This document shows positions 6,073-14,732 of a stretch of DNA of 64,000 nucleotides, piece after piece. This stretch comes from Aedoeadaptatus coxii. GTDB taxonomy: Bacteria; Bacillota; Clostridia; Tissierellales; Peptoniphilaceae. A program made the translations under genes and the position numbers. The DNA is taken from positions 1-64,000 of the forward strand of contig NZ_KQ960160.1 in assembly GCF_001553115.1 (NCBI RefSeq). Reading direction: 5' to 3'. Numbering within the stretch: the first letter of the stretch is position 1; each line of letters opens with the position of its first letter. Under the pieces are notes generated by a model, which was not told the DNA's origin, ran no database searches, and saw nothing but the letters and a program-made list of their open reading frames with translations.

Positions 6073-6591
6073 ATGCTGTTTAAAAGGCGAAGAAAAATCG
6101 CGGAGGTCATCTTACAGAAAGACCCCGCTTGTCGAAACCTTTTCGAGGCTATGTTTCTTTACCCGGCCGTCACCGCCCTTTTAAGTCACGAGCGAGCTCA
6201 TCGCCTCTATTTAAAAGGCCACACGACATGGGCGCGATGGATTTCCCACAGAAGCCGCAATAAAACCGGCATCGAAATTCATCCCGGAGCGCGTATCGGC
6301 GAGAGGTTATTTATCGATCACGGAACGGGCGTGGTCATCGGGGAGACGGCGGTCATTGGCGACGACGTCACCATTTATCACGGCGTCACCTTGGGCGGCC
6401 GAGGGAAGAGCAAAACCAAACGCCATCCCACCATTGGACATCGAGTACTCCTGGGGGCGGGATCTACTGTCTTAGGGCCTATTGTCGTCGGCGACGATGC
6501 AAAAGTCGGTGCAGGCGCCGTGGTACTGGATCCCGTGCCTGCCCACGCCACCGTCGTAGGGATTCCCGCTGAAGTAGTTCATCAACGTTAA
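6073..6591 (+). CDS. cysE: Serine O-acetyltransferase
   Basis: Makes O-acetylserine from serine and acetyl-CoA for CysK. The 172 aa protein is the short form, with a compact helical N-terminus and a left-handed beta-helix of hexapeptide repeats (about residues 75-165), including the active-site stretch FIDHGTGVVIGETAVIG and HPTIGHRVLLGAG. It follows cysK by two bases and is surely co-transcribed. The C-terminal tail that gives feedback inhibition in longer enzymes is very short here. Confidence 0.93.
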   Translation: MLFKRRRKIAEVILQKDPACRNLFEAMFLYPAVTALLSHERAHRLYLKGHTTWARWISHRSRNKTGIEIHPGARIGERLFIDHGTGVVIGETAVIGDDVTIYHGVTLGGRGKSKTKRHPTIGHRVLLGAGSTVLGPIVVGDDAKVGAGAVVLDPVPAHATVVGIPAEVVHQR

Positions 6592-6604
6592 GTTATAAAA
6601 GAAG

Positions 6605-6637
6605 AATCGAGCAATATTCTGCTCGATTTTTTCTTTT
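6605..6637 (+). terminator. Terminator of the cysK-cysE operon
   Basis: AATCGAGCA and TGCTCGATT form a nine-pair stem with a six-base loop followed by TTTTCTTTTT. Confidence 0.9.
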
Positions 6638-6682
6638 TATGGAGAAGGATATGCGCTTTTTCGTATTGAAGTTTTTTGTAAA

Positions 6683-6707
6683 ACACTATACTATAATCTT
6701 ATAGTGT
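6683..6707 (+). promoter_or_regulatory. Inverted repeat enclosing a -10 element
   Basis: ACACTATA (6683-6690) and TATAGTGT (6700-6707) are perfect inverted arms around CTATAATCT, which contains TATAAT (6692-6697). No good -35 lies at 17 bases. This looks like an operator covering the promoter of the downstream zinc-ribbon/SH3 gene. The regulator is unknown. Confidence 0.5.
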
Positions 6708-6759
6708 AAACGTTTTTATCAGCACTCATTTTTTATATTAAGAACAGAAGGAGGCATAT

Positions 6760-7773
6760 ATGAACTGCTCCCATTGCGGCGTGGAAAACGCAGCCGATGC
6801 GAAATTTTGTAAATCCTGCGGCAAGCCCTTAGTGCCGTCGGAAGAGGACGTAACACAACCTATGGAACCGGTGAATGCCGTAGAGGCTGCCGAGTCCATT
6901 GCACGGGAAAAAATCGAATACGACGATGAATTCGACGATGCGAATTCCAAAGAGAAAAAGAAAAAAGTCATGATCGGCGTGGCGGCCGCTCTCGTCGCCA
7001 TTGCGCTCATCGCTTTATGTGTAGTGGCCTTTAAAGCGACCCAACGTACGCGGCTGAGAAAAGCGGCGGAAAGCGCCATGGAGGATGAAAATTACGACAA
7101 GGCCTACGACGATTTCCGCAAGCTTTACGAGATTACTCAAAAGGAAAGCGACAAAGAAGATGCCGAAGAAGCCAAGGAATTGGCAAAAGATAAATCCTCT
7201 TTGGAAGCGGCTGACGACGCTTTAAATGATCTCGCCTTTGCCGATGCTTTAGAACGTTATGTGGCGGTAAAAGAACACGATAACGATCTCGAAGATAAGG
7301 CGGAAGAGGGCATTAACCGCGTGGTGACGGCGGCGGAAAATAAAATTCGCGCGTTAAACGGAGCGGAAGAATTCGACAAGGCATCGGAGCTTTTGTCCGG
7401 ATTGCTCGCCGTGGCGCCGGATAACGGGCGTCTCATGGCGTTAAAAGAAGAGACGGGCCTTGGAAAAGATAAAAAAGATGCGGAAGAGACGGCGAAAAAA
7501 ATGGAAGCTGCCAACGCCTCCAAGGCGAAGGCCAACGCCGCCAAATCGGCGAAGCGCGCCACTGAAGCGAGCCGCATTCTCTTTACGACCCAGCGCGTCA
7601 CGGCGGCACAAGCCAATGTGCGCTCGGGTCCGGGGAAAAGCTACCCCACCCTTTATACTTTAGAAAGAGGAGATACAGTTTACGTCATTGACACCCATTC
7701 GGATTCCGTAAGAACCTGGTGCAATATTGGCGACGGCTGGATTTCCTATCGAACACTGAACGGCGAATTCTAA
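6760..7773 (+). CDS. Zinc-ribbon, single-pass membrane protein with C-terminal SH3 domain
   Basis: 337 aa. An N-terminal zinc ribbon (CSHC at 3-6 and CKSC at 16-19) and a flexible acidic linker face the cytoplasm. One membrane helix follows (about 70-90), preceded by KEKKKK. Outside lies a long charged helical region resembling degenerate TPR repeats (about 95-265), then a bacterial SH3b domain (about 285-337, with ANVRSGPGKSYP and GDGWISYRTL). SH3b domains often bind peptidoglycan, so a wall-sensing or wall-anchoring role is likely. The ribosome site GAAGGAGG is strong. Confidence 0.75.
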   Translation: MNCSHCGVENAADAKFCKSCGKPLVPSEEDVTQPMEPVNAVEAAESIAREKIEYDDEFDDANSKEKKKKVMIGVAAALVAIALIALCVVAFKATQRTRLRKAAESAMEDENYDKAYDDFRKLYEITQKESDKEDAEEAKELAKDKSSLEAADDALNDLAFADALERYVAVKEHDNDLEDKAEEGINRVVTAAENKIRALNGAEEFDKASELLSGLLAVAPDNGRLMALKEETGLGKDKKDAEETAKKMEAANASKAKANAAKSAKRATEASRILFTTQRVTAAQANVRSGPGKSYPTLYTLERGDTVYVIDTHSDSVRTWCNIGDGWISYRTLNGEF

Positions 7774-7789
7774 CAAAAAAAGTGTCCGC

Positions 7790-7975
7790 GTGTGAACTGA
7801 CCCCCAAAAGTTGGACTTAAAAACCAACGAATGGAGGTCAGTTTTTTATTGGAGCGATTCAACACTAAACGACAAGAGACCTATGGGCACATACGAAAGG
7901 AACGAATAGTTACATATGAAAACGAAGATAAAAATAAAGAATTTGCGAAAGTTATAGGTTCTGCTAGAATATGAA
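7790..7975 (+). mobile_element. Terminal remnant of an IS3-family element
   Basis: TGTGAACTGACCCCCAAAAG followed by TTGGACTT (about 7790-7818) matches the terminal inverted repeat style of IS3/IS150-group elements (TGAACTGACCCCC...). A second GGAGGTCAGTTTTTTATTG follows, as in the start of such elements before orfA. The TTG-initiated frame from 7850 codes for about 42 residues (LERFNTKRQETYGHIRKER...) and then stops. No opposite end is visible, so only a stub remains, immediately upstream of the giant surface-protein gene. I infer the family from the terminal sequence only. Confidence 0.45.
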
Positions 7976-8020
7976 GTATATAAGTAACATATGATTTGGT
8001 AGCGAAAGAGAATGATAAGC

Positions 8021-11000
8021 ATGAAAAACAATGTAACGAAGTACTTTATAGTATCGGGAGCCTTAGGTCTGGTTCTTGTGTGCCCGGCACAGGGGACATT
8101 TGCACAAGAAAGTGGAACCTCGATGGATTCCAAACCTGTAAACAAAACAGTGGCAGAAGAAAAAGCCAACACGAACAATATGATGGCGAGCCTGAACTCC
8201 CCTGAAAAACGGGAAGCGAAGCCTTTACATGCTCAAAAAACGACGGTAGAGGGCGAAGCTTGCGCAGGGGATGACAGTGAACCGAGCTTTGAGGATCTTT
8301 CGGGAAAGGCAAAGGAGAAAAAGGATGCCGATCCTGAAAAGAAGAGAGACATTCAGAAAAATGAGAAAAAGGATGATCGATACCCTCATTCTATCGACCA
8401 TCAGTACGAGGATAAAAATCACAACAAGAATTTTCAAGATCACTCTATCGAAGCGGAAAATGACGGAAGCTACCAGTTTAAAAAAGGCAATGAATTAACA
8501 GAAAAAGAAATTAAAGAGGAATTTGATAAGTACAAAAAGAATGTATCGTCTTTTGTAAAAGTGCAGGAATGGATTCCCAAGCTGAAAGATATGAATCTTT
8601 TAGATTTAAAGGGAAATGAAAAATCACAATTTTATAAAGTGGTTCTAAAAGACGGCAATACTATTTATTCAGCCGACGGATTTAAAAGCTATGTCGATAA
8701 ATATGGAAATGCTTACGTCCACGACTTGACCGATGATAAAGTTTATAAATTAGATGGAGGGTATTCCTATTCTTCCGGTGGCTTTACGGCTCCGGAAGTT
8801 AAGAATGTCTATGGTTCTTCATCAACTGATATTAAGAACACGGCCGACGACTTAACCAATCCTTTGCACAAACGCGTAGGAACGAACTCTAAAGTATATA
8901 AAACCGTCGAAAGGGACGGCGCTTATGTAAAAAAGATCGTCGATAAAAACGGCAATATTTCCTATGAATTTTACGACGGCTCCGAAAATGAAACCAAGAA
9001 AAAGGTTGATGTAGAAAAAATTAAAAAGGTTGTGGAAGAGACCCCGAGCGCTCTCATGGAGGTATGGGGAAAAGAACACTACGACGAGTTAATTGATCGC
9101 GCCTATAAGGCGGCCCTCGTTAACAGTTATCTTGTAAAGCATGAGCCGAATATGTCGCAAGAAGATCGGAAAAGCATTGTAGACTATGTTTACCGCTTCG
9201 GATTGAATTTTAATGCCGATGAATCTATGGTTTCAAAGTCTGAGGACAATGGTTATGTGAATGTATCGCCTCTCGGCTATGCTACTCAAAATCCGGACGG
9301 CTCTTACAAGTATCGCTATCAAGTTTCTTTTAATTCCGTAACCTCTAATGACAAGTATTCCTCGACAAAACTCGACGTTTACGCTCCGACCATGGCAAAA
9401 AATATCAAGTTTATTTTGAACGGGGTACAAGAATATAAGAAAAACAGCGACGGATCCTATTCTTATAAGAATAGAGATGTCAATGTCGAACTGGGCATCG
9501 TCAATACAAAAGATCAAGCGACGAGGGTTTTACTGGAAGCGGATCGCCTAAAGACGGATGATACGGCCTATTGGACAGCGGATGGAAAGAAATATTACCG
9601 GGATGAATATGTTCCGGAAAGTGTATGGAATAATGAAGAATATAAACATAAGGAAAATACCTTCTCTATTCCCTACTACAATGACATTCATCATCGAACG
9701 CGCCTGGAAAACAAAGTCGTCGAGTTCGATCGACTTGTAGATTTTTACGGTGATCAAGCCCAGATTGAAAAGAGCAAATATACTAATGAACCGAACTACT
9801 ATTCAGGCTATCGAGTATTAAGGCCAGAAAAGCACTATCGACATTTTCGATTGGTGAACCCTCAACAAGGGGGCCCTGTAACTTTTGTCGTTGAATTTGA
9901 CATTGCAGGGGATCAAGTAAAAAAATCACCGAATATGGGCTTAGGCGCCAGAATGTTAGGCGTCTTGAATAAGAGCGACCCTACGGCCTTTAACTTTAAC
10001 GATGGCTATGGAACGCCGGATAAATCCTCAGGTAGACCGGGGGCGAATGCAGGTGAATTGATTGAAGCCAATCCGAACGATGAAAAGGTGGATCAAGTCA
10101 TTAATAAAACGGTATTGGAATCCAGATCCGATCTTTATGCCACGATTTATAATCATCCGGAACTCATCAAACCGGGGACGTTTGACATCAATGGTTTTTA
10201 CGGCAATGTAGGCGGGGCCCCCAGCGAATATACGGGGGATAAATATCGCATCGGGTTAAAGACGGGAAAGAATCTCTATAATTACGGAGAATTTATAGAA
10301 TCTCGGTTAGTAAAGTCGATTAATCCCTTTAAATCAAAAGGCGCTGAAAACTTTAAGGATTCCGTAAAGATTAAAATGAAAACCTATGGTGCCTCTTCAT
10401 TTGACGTAGGCGTTCAAATTGCCAATGGCTATGGACGTTATGGAGATTACAGGGTCAACACACGTATTAAAGAAGATCGACTCATAGAGAATCTAATGAA
10501 GATCACCGATGTCGGGCTTATAAAATCCCAAAAGCCTACGTCCAAAGATCTTGCCTCTGTTTACAAGAGATTAGGCTACGAAGATCAAACGTCTCGTTTC
10601 ATGAAAGCTGATCCGGAGCATCAAGATCCGAATCCCGGCGATCCAAAACCGCAAGAAGATCCGAGAAAAGAAAAGGATAGCGACAGTCAGGTCGATATGG
10701 GTTACGACAACTTGACTCGCCCGGAAAAAGACTTTTGGGATCCGAAATCCGAACCGGGTAATGGAGCGAAAGATCTATTATCGGATAATATTAACTTTGG
10801 CCCCGCGGGAATTGGTCTGTTAATCATGGGGGTGTCAAACGCTCAAGGACCGCGTGGAGGCGTCGATGTAACGCCGATTCGCTGCGCCAAACAAAAAGAC
10901 GGAACGTGGAAATATGAATATCAAATCAGCCTTCGCGGCGTTCATTCATCGGATCACGGACAAACGGCCAGCGATTATAATATTGTCATGCCTCATTTTG

Positions 11001-13339
11001 TAAAGAATGTCGAATTTACGTTAATCGGAAATAACAACAGCTACGAATCTGAAGCTTATGACAAAATTTCTAATTTTTTCGAAGATGACAGCCTGAACTC
11101 CAAGAAAAAAGTCTATCGTTTTGAAGACTATAAAGAATTTTTGAGCAGCCATGAAACGAAAGTTTTTGAGCACATCTTAGAAAACTTGGAAGCGGCCGGT
11201 TTACCGAAAGAATTAAACAAGGTTCAGATCCTAAGCATACTCGCGAGCACGGAAGCGAATGGGATTTACAACAAAAATGAAAAGCTGGGCATCGACGAAT
11301 GGAACCCCCATTCCGGAAAGTTTATAAGCGGCTTTGAGGAACTGAAGGCAAAATACGAAAGAGACAAGAAAATCTTAGAGCATTTTGATCGGGATAAGCT
11401 AAGTCAATTTCAAAGCCATCCCGACACAGTTCAAAAGCAATTAGATGAAGGCTATGAAAAAGCACGTGAAGATATTCAAAATCAATTGAATCAAGGCAAA
11501 GTATTTTTAACGGAGGAAAATAAACCGAAGTACATTTCTCCGAACGATGTAAAGAGCTTTAAAGAAAAGTATGTCTACAGCGATTATCGAGGATATGATT
11601 TTGGAAAGCTGTTTGGAAAATATAGTGAAGTATATGATTTCAAGCGCTCTCTTGACCTTTTAGATAGCTGGTTTAAGGATAAAACGGATCCGCAGTATTT
11701 GCGGATGAAGAGCCAATGGCAACGGGAAGCGTACGACAAAATAAAAAAGATGGGGTTGTCACTTGAGAGTTGGACTGGAAATGGTAATTTACGCCAAGAA
11801 TATCAAATGGGAGATTATAAAGATCTTACCGGTAACCCCCTCAATCTTATTACGAAACTCGGTTATGCCTATGGAGAGCCGGGGATCCAAGATAAGGTCG
11901 ATTTGTCGAAAGTGAATGTTTACGCCTTTAACTCCAGAGGAAGCAGAGGGGTCGTCGGCCTTCGCGTTACCTTTAACGTGGACGAGAAGCAAGTTGAAAA
12001 GACGCCCTATATCCCCGTAGACGTGCGAAATGTGTGGAAGACCTCGACAGAAGAGGGTGGCCCGGCTGTGTTTTGGGGTGAATACACTGAGAACTTTTTG
12101 CATTACAACAACATGGCGGATCGTGTAGTCAATAAAGAAACAGGCAAAATAATGTCTCAGACGGACTACATGAAATTATCCGATCAAGAGAAAAAGAATT
12201 ATTACCTCACCAATTATTATTATGTAGAACACCCCGAGTATATTACGCGGGATATGTTTGATATCCACGGTCTGCATACGGAGCCGAGCGTGGATGTAAC
12301 CACCTACACGGGGAAATGGCAAATGATCGGCGAGGATATTTCCCCCTGGGACGATAATCTGCGGAACAAGACCTTTGATTATAGCGAAACATATAATCTC
12401 AACGAGAACAGGGCTGTAACGTATTCTGTGGCTATGAATGAAGACTTCCGCGATATTGCCGTCGTAGGTCCTTGCAGCACGAAAGAGAAAAAGGAAATTA
12501 TCATCAAAAAGGCATGGCTGAACTTTAATAAAGGTAATAAGGTGCCGGATGAAATCACCGTGGTGTTGTCCAATGGAAAAGATGAGCAAAGGGTCAAACT
12601 GAATAGGGAAAACGGATATAAAATCGTCCTGGACGTAGATGATCCTTTGTATGATTACACCGTAAAAGAACTTGAAGTGCCGGGTTATAAAAATAAAAAA
12701 ACAGACGTAAACTATCGATTTGTTTTTAGGGATCGAAAGACAGGGAAAATAGCGGATGTCATCTATAGATTTCAGGGCGAGAAACCCGGCAAAAAGACAC
12801 CGACTTTGGAAGAGTTGCTTCAAGAATCTAAGGGTTCTAAAACCGGCGAAACTTATGTAAAAGAAAATGCCGTCCTCGGCAATACTATAGGGAATCTCAT
12901 TAAAAACGGGTATAAAATCGGGCTTTCTTTAAAGGCTGATGATCGAAATGTAATAGTTGTTGAAAACGGCTACATTCGCGTACCTCGAAATTTAGAATTG
13001 ACGACCATTATGGATGTGGAACTTGTCAATGAAAGTATTCCGGAGATACCGCCTGAAACACCGCCTGAAACACCGCCGGAAACACCACCGGAGACGCCAC
13101 CGGAAACACCACCGGAGACGCCTCCTGAAATACCACCGGAGACGCCTCCTGAAATACCACCGGAGATACCACCGGAAACACCGCCGGAGATTCCGCCGGA
13201 GACACCGCCGGAAACGCCTCCCGAGGCACCGGGTGCCCCGCCGAAAACCGGAGTCGACGGCATAGCCGGCATGTTTGGTCTGTTCTTCAGCTCAATAGGC
13301 GGACTATTTATTACGAAGAGAAAAAGAAACGATAAATAA
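8021..13339 (+). CDS. Giant wall-anchored surface protein with two repeated modules and a proline-rich stalk
   Basis: 1772 aa. A signal peptide (MKNNVTKYFIVSGALGLVLV...GTFA) is followed by a charged, low-complexity region. Two copies of a large module follow, at about 410-746 and 946-1441; they share the motifs (S/T)P..YA.Q..DG(S/T)(Y/W)KY.YQ(V/I)S, the segment before VTF.V(E/D)..QV(E/K)K(T/S)P, and HPE(L/Y)I....FDI(N/H)G. A Cna-B-like beta domain (about 1488-1576) and a tandem PPE(T/I) stalk (about 1672-1735) come next. The end is APPKTG, a hydrophobic segment and KRKRNDK, a sortase sorting signal with Pro in place of Leu. I prefer ATG 8021 over 8012 because of spacing from AAAGAG. Probably an adhesin. 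Confidence 0.8.
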   Translation: MKNNVTKYFIVSGALGLVLVCPAQGTFAQESGTSMDSKPVNKTVAEEKANTNNMMASLNSPEKREAKPLHAQKTTVEGEACAGDDSEPSFEDLSGKAKEKKDADPEKKRDIQKNEKKDDRYPHSIDHQYEDKNHNKNFQDHSIEAENDGSYQFKKGNELTEKEIKEEFDKYKKNVSSFVKVQEWIPKLKDMNLLDLKGNEKSQFYKVVLKDGNTIYSADGFKSYVDKYGNAYVHDLTDDKVYKLDGGYSYSSGGFTAPEVKNVYGSSSTDIKNTADDLTNPLHKRVGTNSKVYKTVERDGAYVKKIVDKNGNISYEFYDGSENETKKKVDVEKIKKVVEETPSALMEVWGKEHYDELIDRAYKAALVNSYLVKHEPNMSQEDRKSIVDYVYRFGLNFNADESMVSKSEDNGYVNVSPLGYATQNPDGSYKYRYQVSFNSVTSNDKYSSTKLDVYAPTMAKNIKFILNGVQEYKKNSDGSYSYKNRDVNVELGIVNTKDQATRVLLEADRLKTDDTAYWTADGKKYYRDEYVPESVWNNEEYKHKENTFSIPYYNDIHHRTRLENKVVEFDRLVDFYGDQAQIEKSKYTNEPNYYSGYRVLRPEKHYRHFRLVNPQQGGPVTFVVEFDIAGDQVKKSPNMGLGARMLGVLNKSDPTAFNFNDGYGTPDKSSGRPGANAGELIEANPNDEKVDQVINKTVLESRSDLYATIYNHPELIKPGTFDINGFYGNVGGAPSEYTGDKYRIGLKTGKNLYNYGEFIESRLVKSINPFKSKGAENFKDSVKIKMKTYGASSFDVGVQIANGYGRYGDYRVNTRIKEDRLIENLMKITDVGLIKSQKPTSKDLASVYKRLGYEDQTSRFMKADPEHQDPNPGDPKPQEDPRKEKDSDSQVDMGYDNLTRPEKDFWDPKSEPGNGAKDLLSDNINFGPAGIGLLIMGVSNAQGPRGGVDVTPIRCAKQKDGTWKYEYQISLRGVHSSDHGQTASDYNIVMPHFVKNVEFTLIGNNNSYESEAYDKISNFFEDDSLNSKKKVYRFEDYKEFLSSHETKVFEHILENLEAAGLPKELNKVQILSILASTEANGIYNKNEKLGIDEWNPHSGKFISGFEELKAKYERDKKILEHFDRDKLSQFQSHPDTVQKQLDEGYEKAREDIQNQLNQGKVFLTEENKPKYISPNDVKSFKEKYVYSDYRGYDFGKLFGKYSEVYDFKRSLDLLDSWFKDKTDPQYLRMKSQWQREAYDKIKKMGLSLESWTGNGNLRQEYQMGDYKDLTGNPLNLITKLGYAYGEPGIQDKVDLSKVNVYAFNSRGSRGVVGLRVTFNVDEKQVEKTPYIPVDVRNVWKTSTEEGGPAVFWGEYTENFLHYNNMADRVVNKETGKIMSQTDYMKLSDQEKKNYYLTNYYYVEHPEYITRDMFDIHGLHTEPSVDVTTYTGKWQMIGEDISPWDDNLRNKTFDYSETYNLNENRAVTYSVAMNEDFRDIAVVGPCSTKEKKEIIIKKAWLNFNKGNKVPDEITVVLSNGKDEQRVKLNRENGYKIVLDVDDPLYDYTVKELEVPGYKNKKTDVNYRFVFRDRKTGKIADVIYRFQGEKPGKKTPTLEELLQESKGSKTGETYVKENAVLGNTIGNLIKNGYKIGLSLKADDRNVIVVENGYIRVPRNLELTTIMDVELVNESIPEIPPETPPETPPETPPETPPETPPETPPEIPPETPPEIPPEIPPETPPEIPPETPPETPPEAPGAPPKTGVDGIAGMFGLFFSSIGGLFITKRKRNDK
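13038..13226 (+). repeat. 12-nt tandem repeat coding for PPE(T/I) stalk
   Basis: About 15 tandem copies of a CCGCCGGAAACA-like 12-mer, some with GAGATT or GAGATA variants. Unit changes stay in frame, so copy number can vary stalk length without breaking the anchor. Confidence 0.8.
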
Positions 13340-13356
13340 ACTATCGTGCAGAAATA

Positions 13357-13404
13357 AAAAAAGCATCAAACCGATTCCATAGGGAAAAGTTTGATGCTTT
13401 TTTT
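13357..13404 (+). terminator. Terminator after the first surface protein
   Basis: AAAAAGCATCAAAC pairs with GTTTGATGCTTTTT around a 17-base loop, followed by TTATG. The T-runs on both strands allow bidirectional action. Confidence 0.85.
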
Positions 13405-13525
13405 ATGAAAATAGCAACAGATAGCTAAAAATCTTTTAAAGTGTTGAATTGAGTACCTCCTTTGTTATTTCCTAAGGGACTCAATAACTTCAAAAGCAAA
13501 GCTCAGGGATCAACTGAAGGGCTGT
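13405..13525. other. Intergenic stretch with an orphan ribosome site
   Basis: Downstream of the gldA-like gene on the minus strand there is a perfect AAAGGAGGT (13455-13463 complement) with no start codon at a suitable distance. ATTGAGT/ACTCAAT arms flank it. It may be the remnant of a lost gene; nothing else is evident. Confidence 0.3.
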
Positions 13526-14599
13526 TTATTGGAGCGATTGGCCGAAGCGATCGGCTTTTAATGCCGCTTCTTTTAATCGTTTAATGGAAATAACTTGGGG
13601 CGAGCGTTTGTATTCGATGGTTTCGGGGACGATCTCCATCATGGCGTCTAAATCTTTTTCTTCAAGCCCTACATCGGCGAGGGTCGTGGGTAGGCCTAAG
13701 GATTTATTAAATTTGGCGATTTTTTCAAGCTCTTCGTCGTTGCCCGTATAGGCGTGGAGCACGAGGACGCCAAAGGAGACGACTTCGCCGTGAAGGTAGT
13801 TGCCTTCCCGTTGAATGGCGCAGGACGTATCGAAGAAGATGTGGGCGAGCGAGGAGTTGTAATAAAAGTCGTCGCAGTTTGTAAGGTTTGAAACGTAGCC
13901 TGTGGAAACTAAAATGGTAAGGGCCACTTCTTCCACGGCGCGGCTTACGCGATTGTTTTTAACATCCTCGAAGCCTTCTTTTCCGTAGAGCAGCAGAGGT
14001 TCTTGGCAGGTTTTGGCGATGCCCACACCGAGGCGCGCCATGTGGTTTAAGTCTTCGCCGCTGGAGGCATAGAGTACTTCAGGTTGTTTGCTCAAGCCGT
14101 CGCCGATGCCCGCCCAGAAATAAATATCCGGCGCTTCGGCAATAATGGAAAGGTCGATAAAAATATCCGAGGGGGAATGGGGGAAGGCGTAGTGCGAGAC
14201 GCTGCCGTCCTCGTTATAGACGACGGCGATGGCGGTCATGGCCGCGCAATTGGAGCAAATGGTGGGAATGGAAAAAGCGGGTTTTCCGATTTCAAGGGAG
14301 ACGACCTTCGTCGTATCGATGGCTTTGCCGCCGCCGATGCCAAGGAGCACATCGGCCGCCAAGACGTCTTCGTCTTCAGCCAGTCGGCGGATATTGGCTT
14401 CCGTACATTCCACGCCGTAGATTTTTTCGCCGGTAATGGTGATGCCTTCTCCGCGAAGGGCGCGTTCCACTTTCGGCGCCGCGGCGTGCAATGCGCGCTT
14501 GCCGCCGATTAAGACTACTTTTTCATAGCCTTTTTCTTTCAGCGCCCGAGCGAGATCGGGGTAGCCGTCGTTTGATACGTAATAATTTGGCATTAACAT
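13526..14599 (-). CDS. Iron-containing alcohol dehydrogenase, glycerol dehydrogenase-like
   Basis: 357 aa, normal for the GldA group. The NAD-binding GIGGGKAIDTTK (about 89-100) and the TICSNCAAMTAIAVVY segment are typical of glycerol dehydrogenases. Metal ligands are visible as the Asp in GIGDGLSK, the His in SSLAHIFFD, and the His in YLHGEVVSFG. It would oxidise glycerol or a related polyol with NAD. GGAGGAGG stands five to six bases upstream of ATG 14599. It is a single gene with its own upstream region shared with no other start. Confidence 0.82.
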   Translation of the reverse strand: MLMPNYYVSNDGYPDLARALKEKGYEKVVLIGGKRALHAAAPKVERALRGEGITITGEKIYGVECTEANIRRLAEDEDVLAADVLLGIGGGKAIDTTKVVSLEIGKPAFSIPTICSNCAAMTAIAVVYNEDGSVSHYAFPHSPSDIFIDLSIIAEAPDIYFWAGIGDGLSKQPEVLYASSGEDLNHMARLGVGIAKTCQEPLLLYGKEGFEDVKNNRVSRAVEEVALTILVSTGYVSNLTNCDDFYYNSSLAHIFFDTSCAIQREGNYLHGEVVSFGVLVLHAYTGNDEELEKIAKFNKSLGLPTTLADVGLEEKDLDAMMEIVPETIEYKRSPQVISIKRLKEAALKADRFGQSLQ

Positions 14600-14706
14600 A
14601 AAATTCCTCCTCCAGTGTACAACATTATATTCGTTACTATACTAAAACGGGTTTCCTCGAACAAGGTGAAGGGCGTATTTTTTTCGATTTTTAAAAATGA
14701 GCAAAC

Positions 14707-14732
14707 AAAAAGCAGAGTTTAACTCTGCTCAT
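14707..14732 (-). terminator. Terminator overlapping the end of the acetyltransferase gene
   Basis: On the minus strand AGCAGAG-TTAA-ACTCTGCT is followed by TTTTTG. The hairpin begins within the last codons of the gene. Confidence 0.7.

Noticed and set aside
13014-13272. ORFs on both strands over the PPE repeat (Arg/His-rich, Gly/Val/Ser-rich)
   Set aside because: They are by-products of the 12-nt repeat read in other frames; the real frame is the surface protein.
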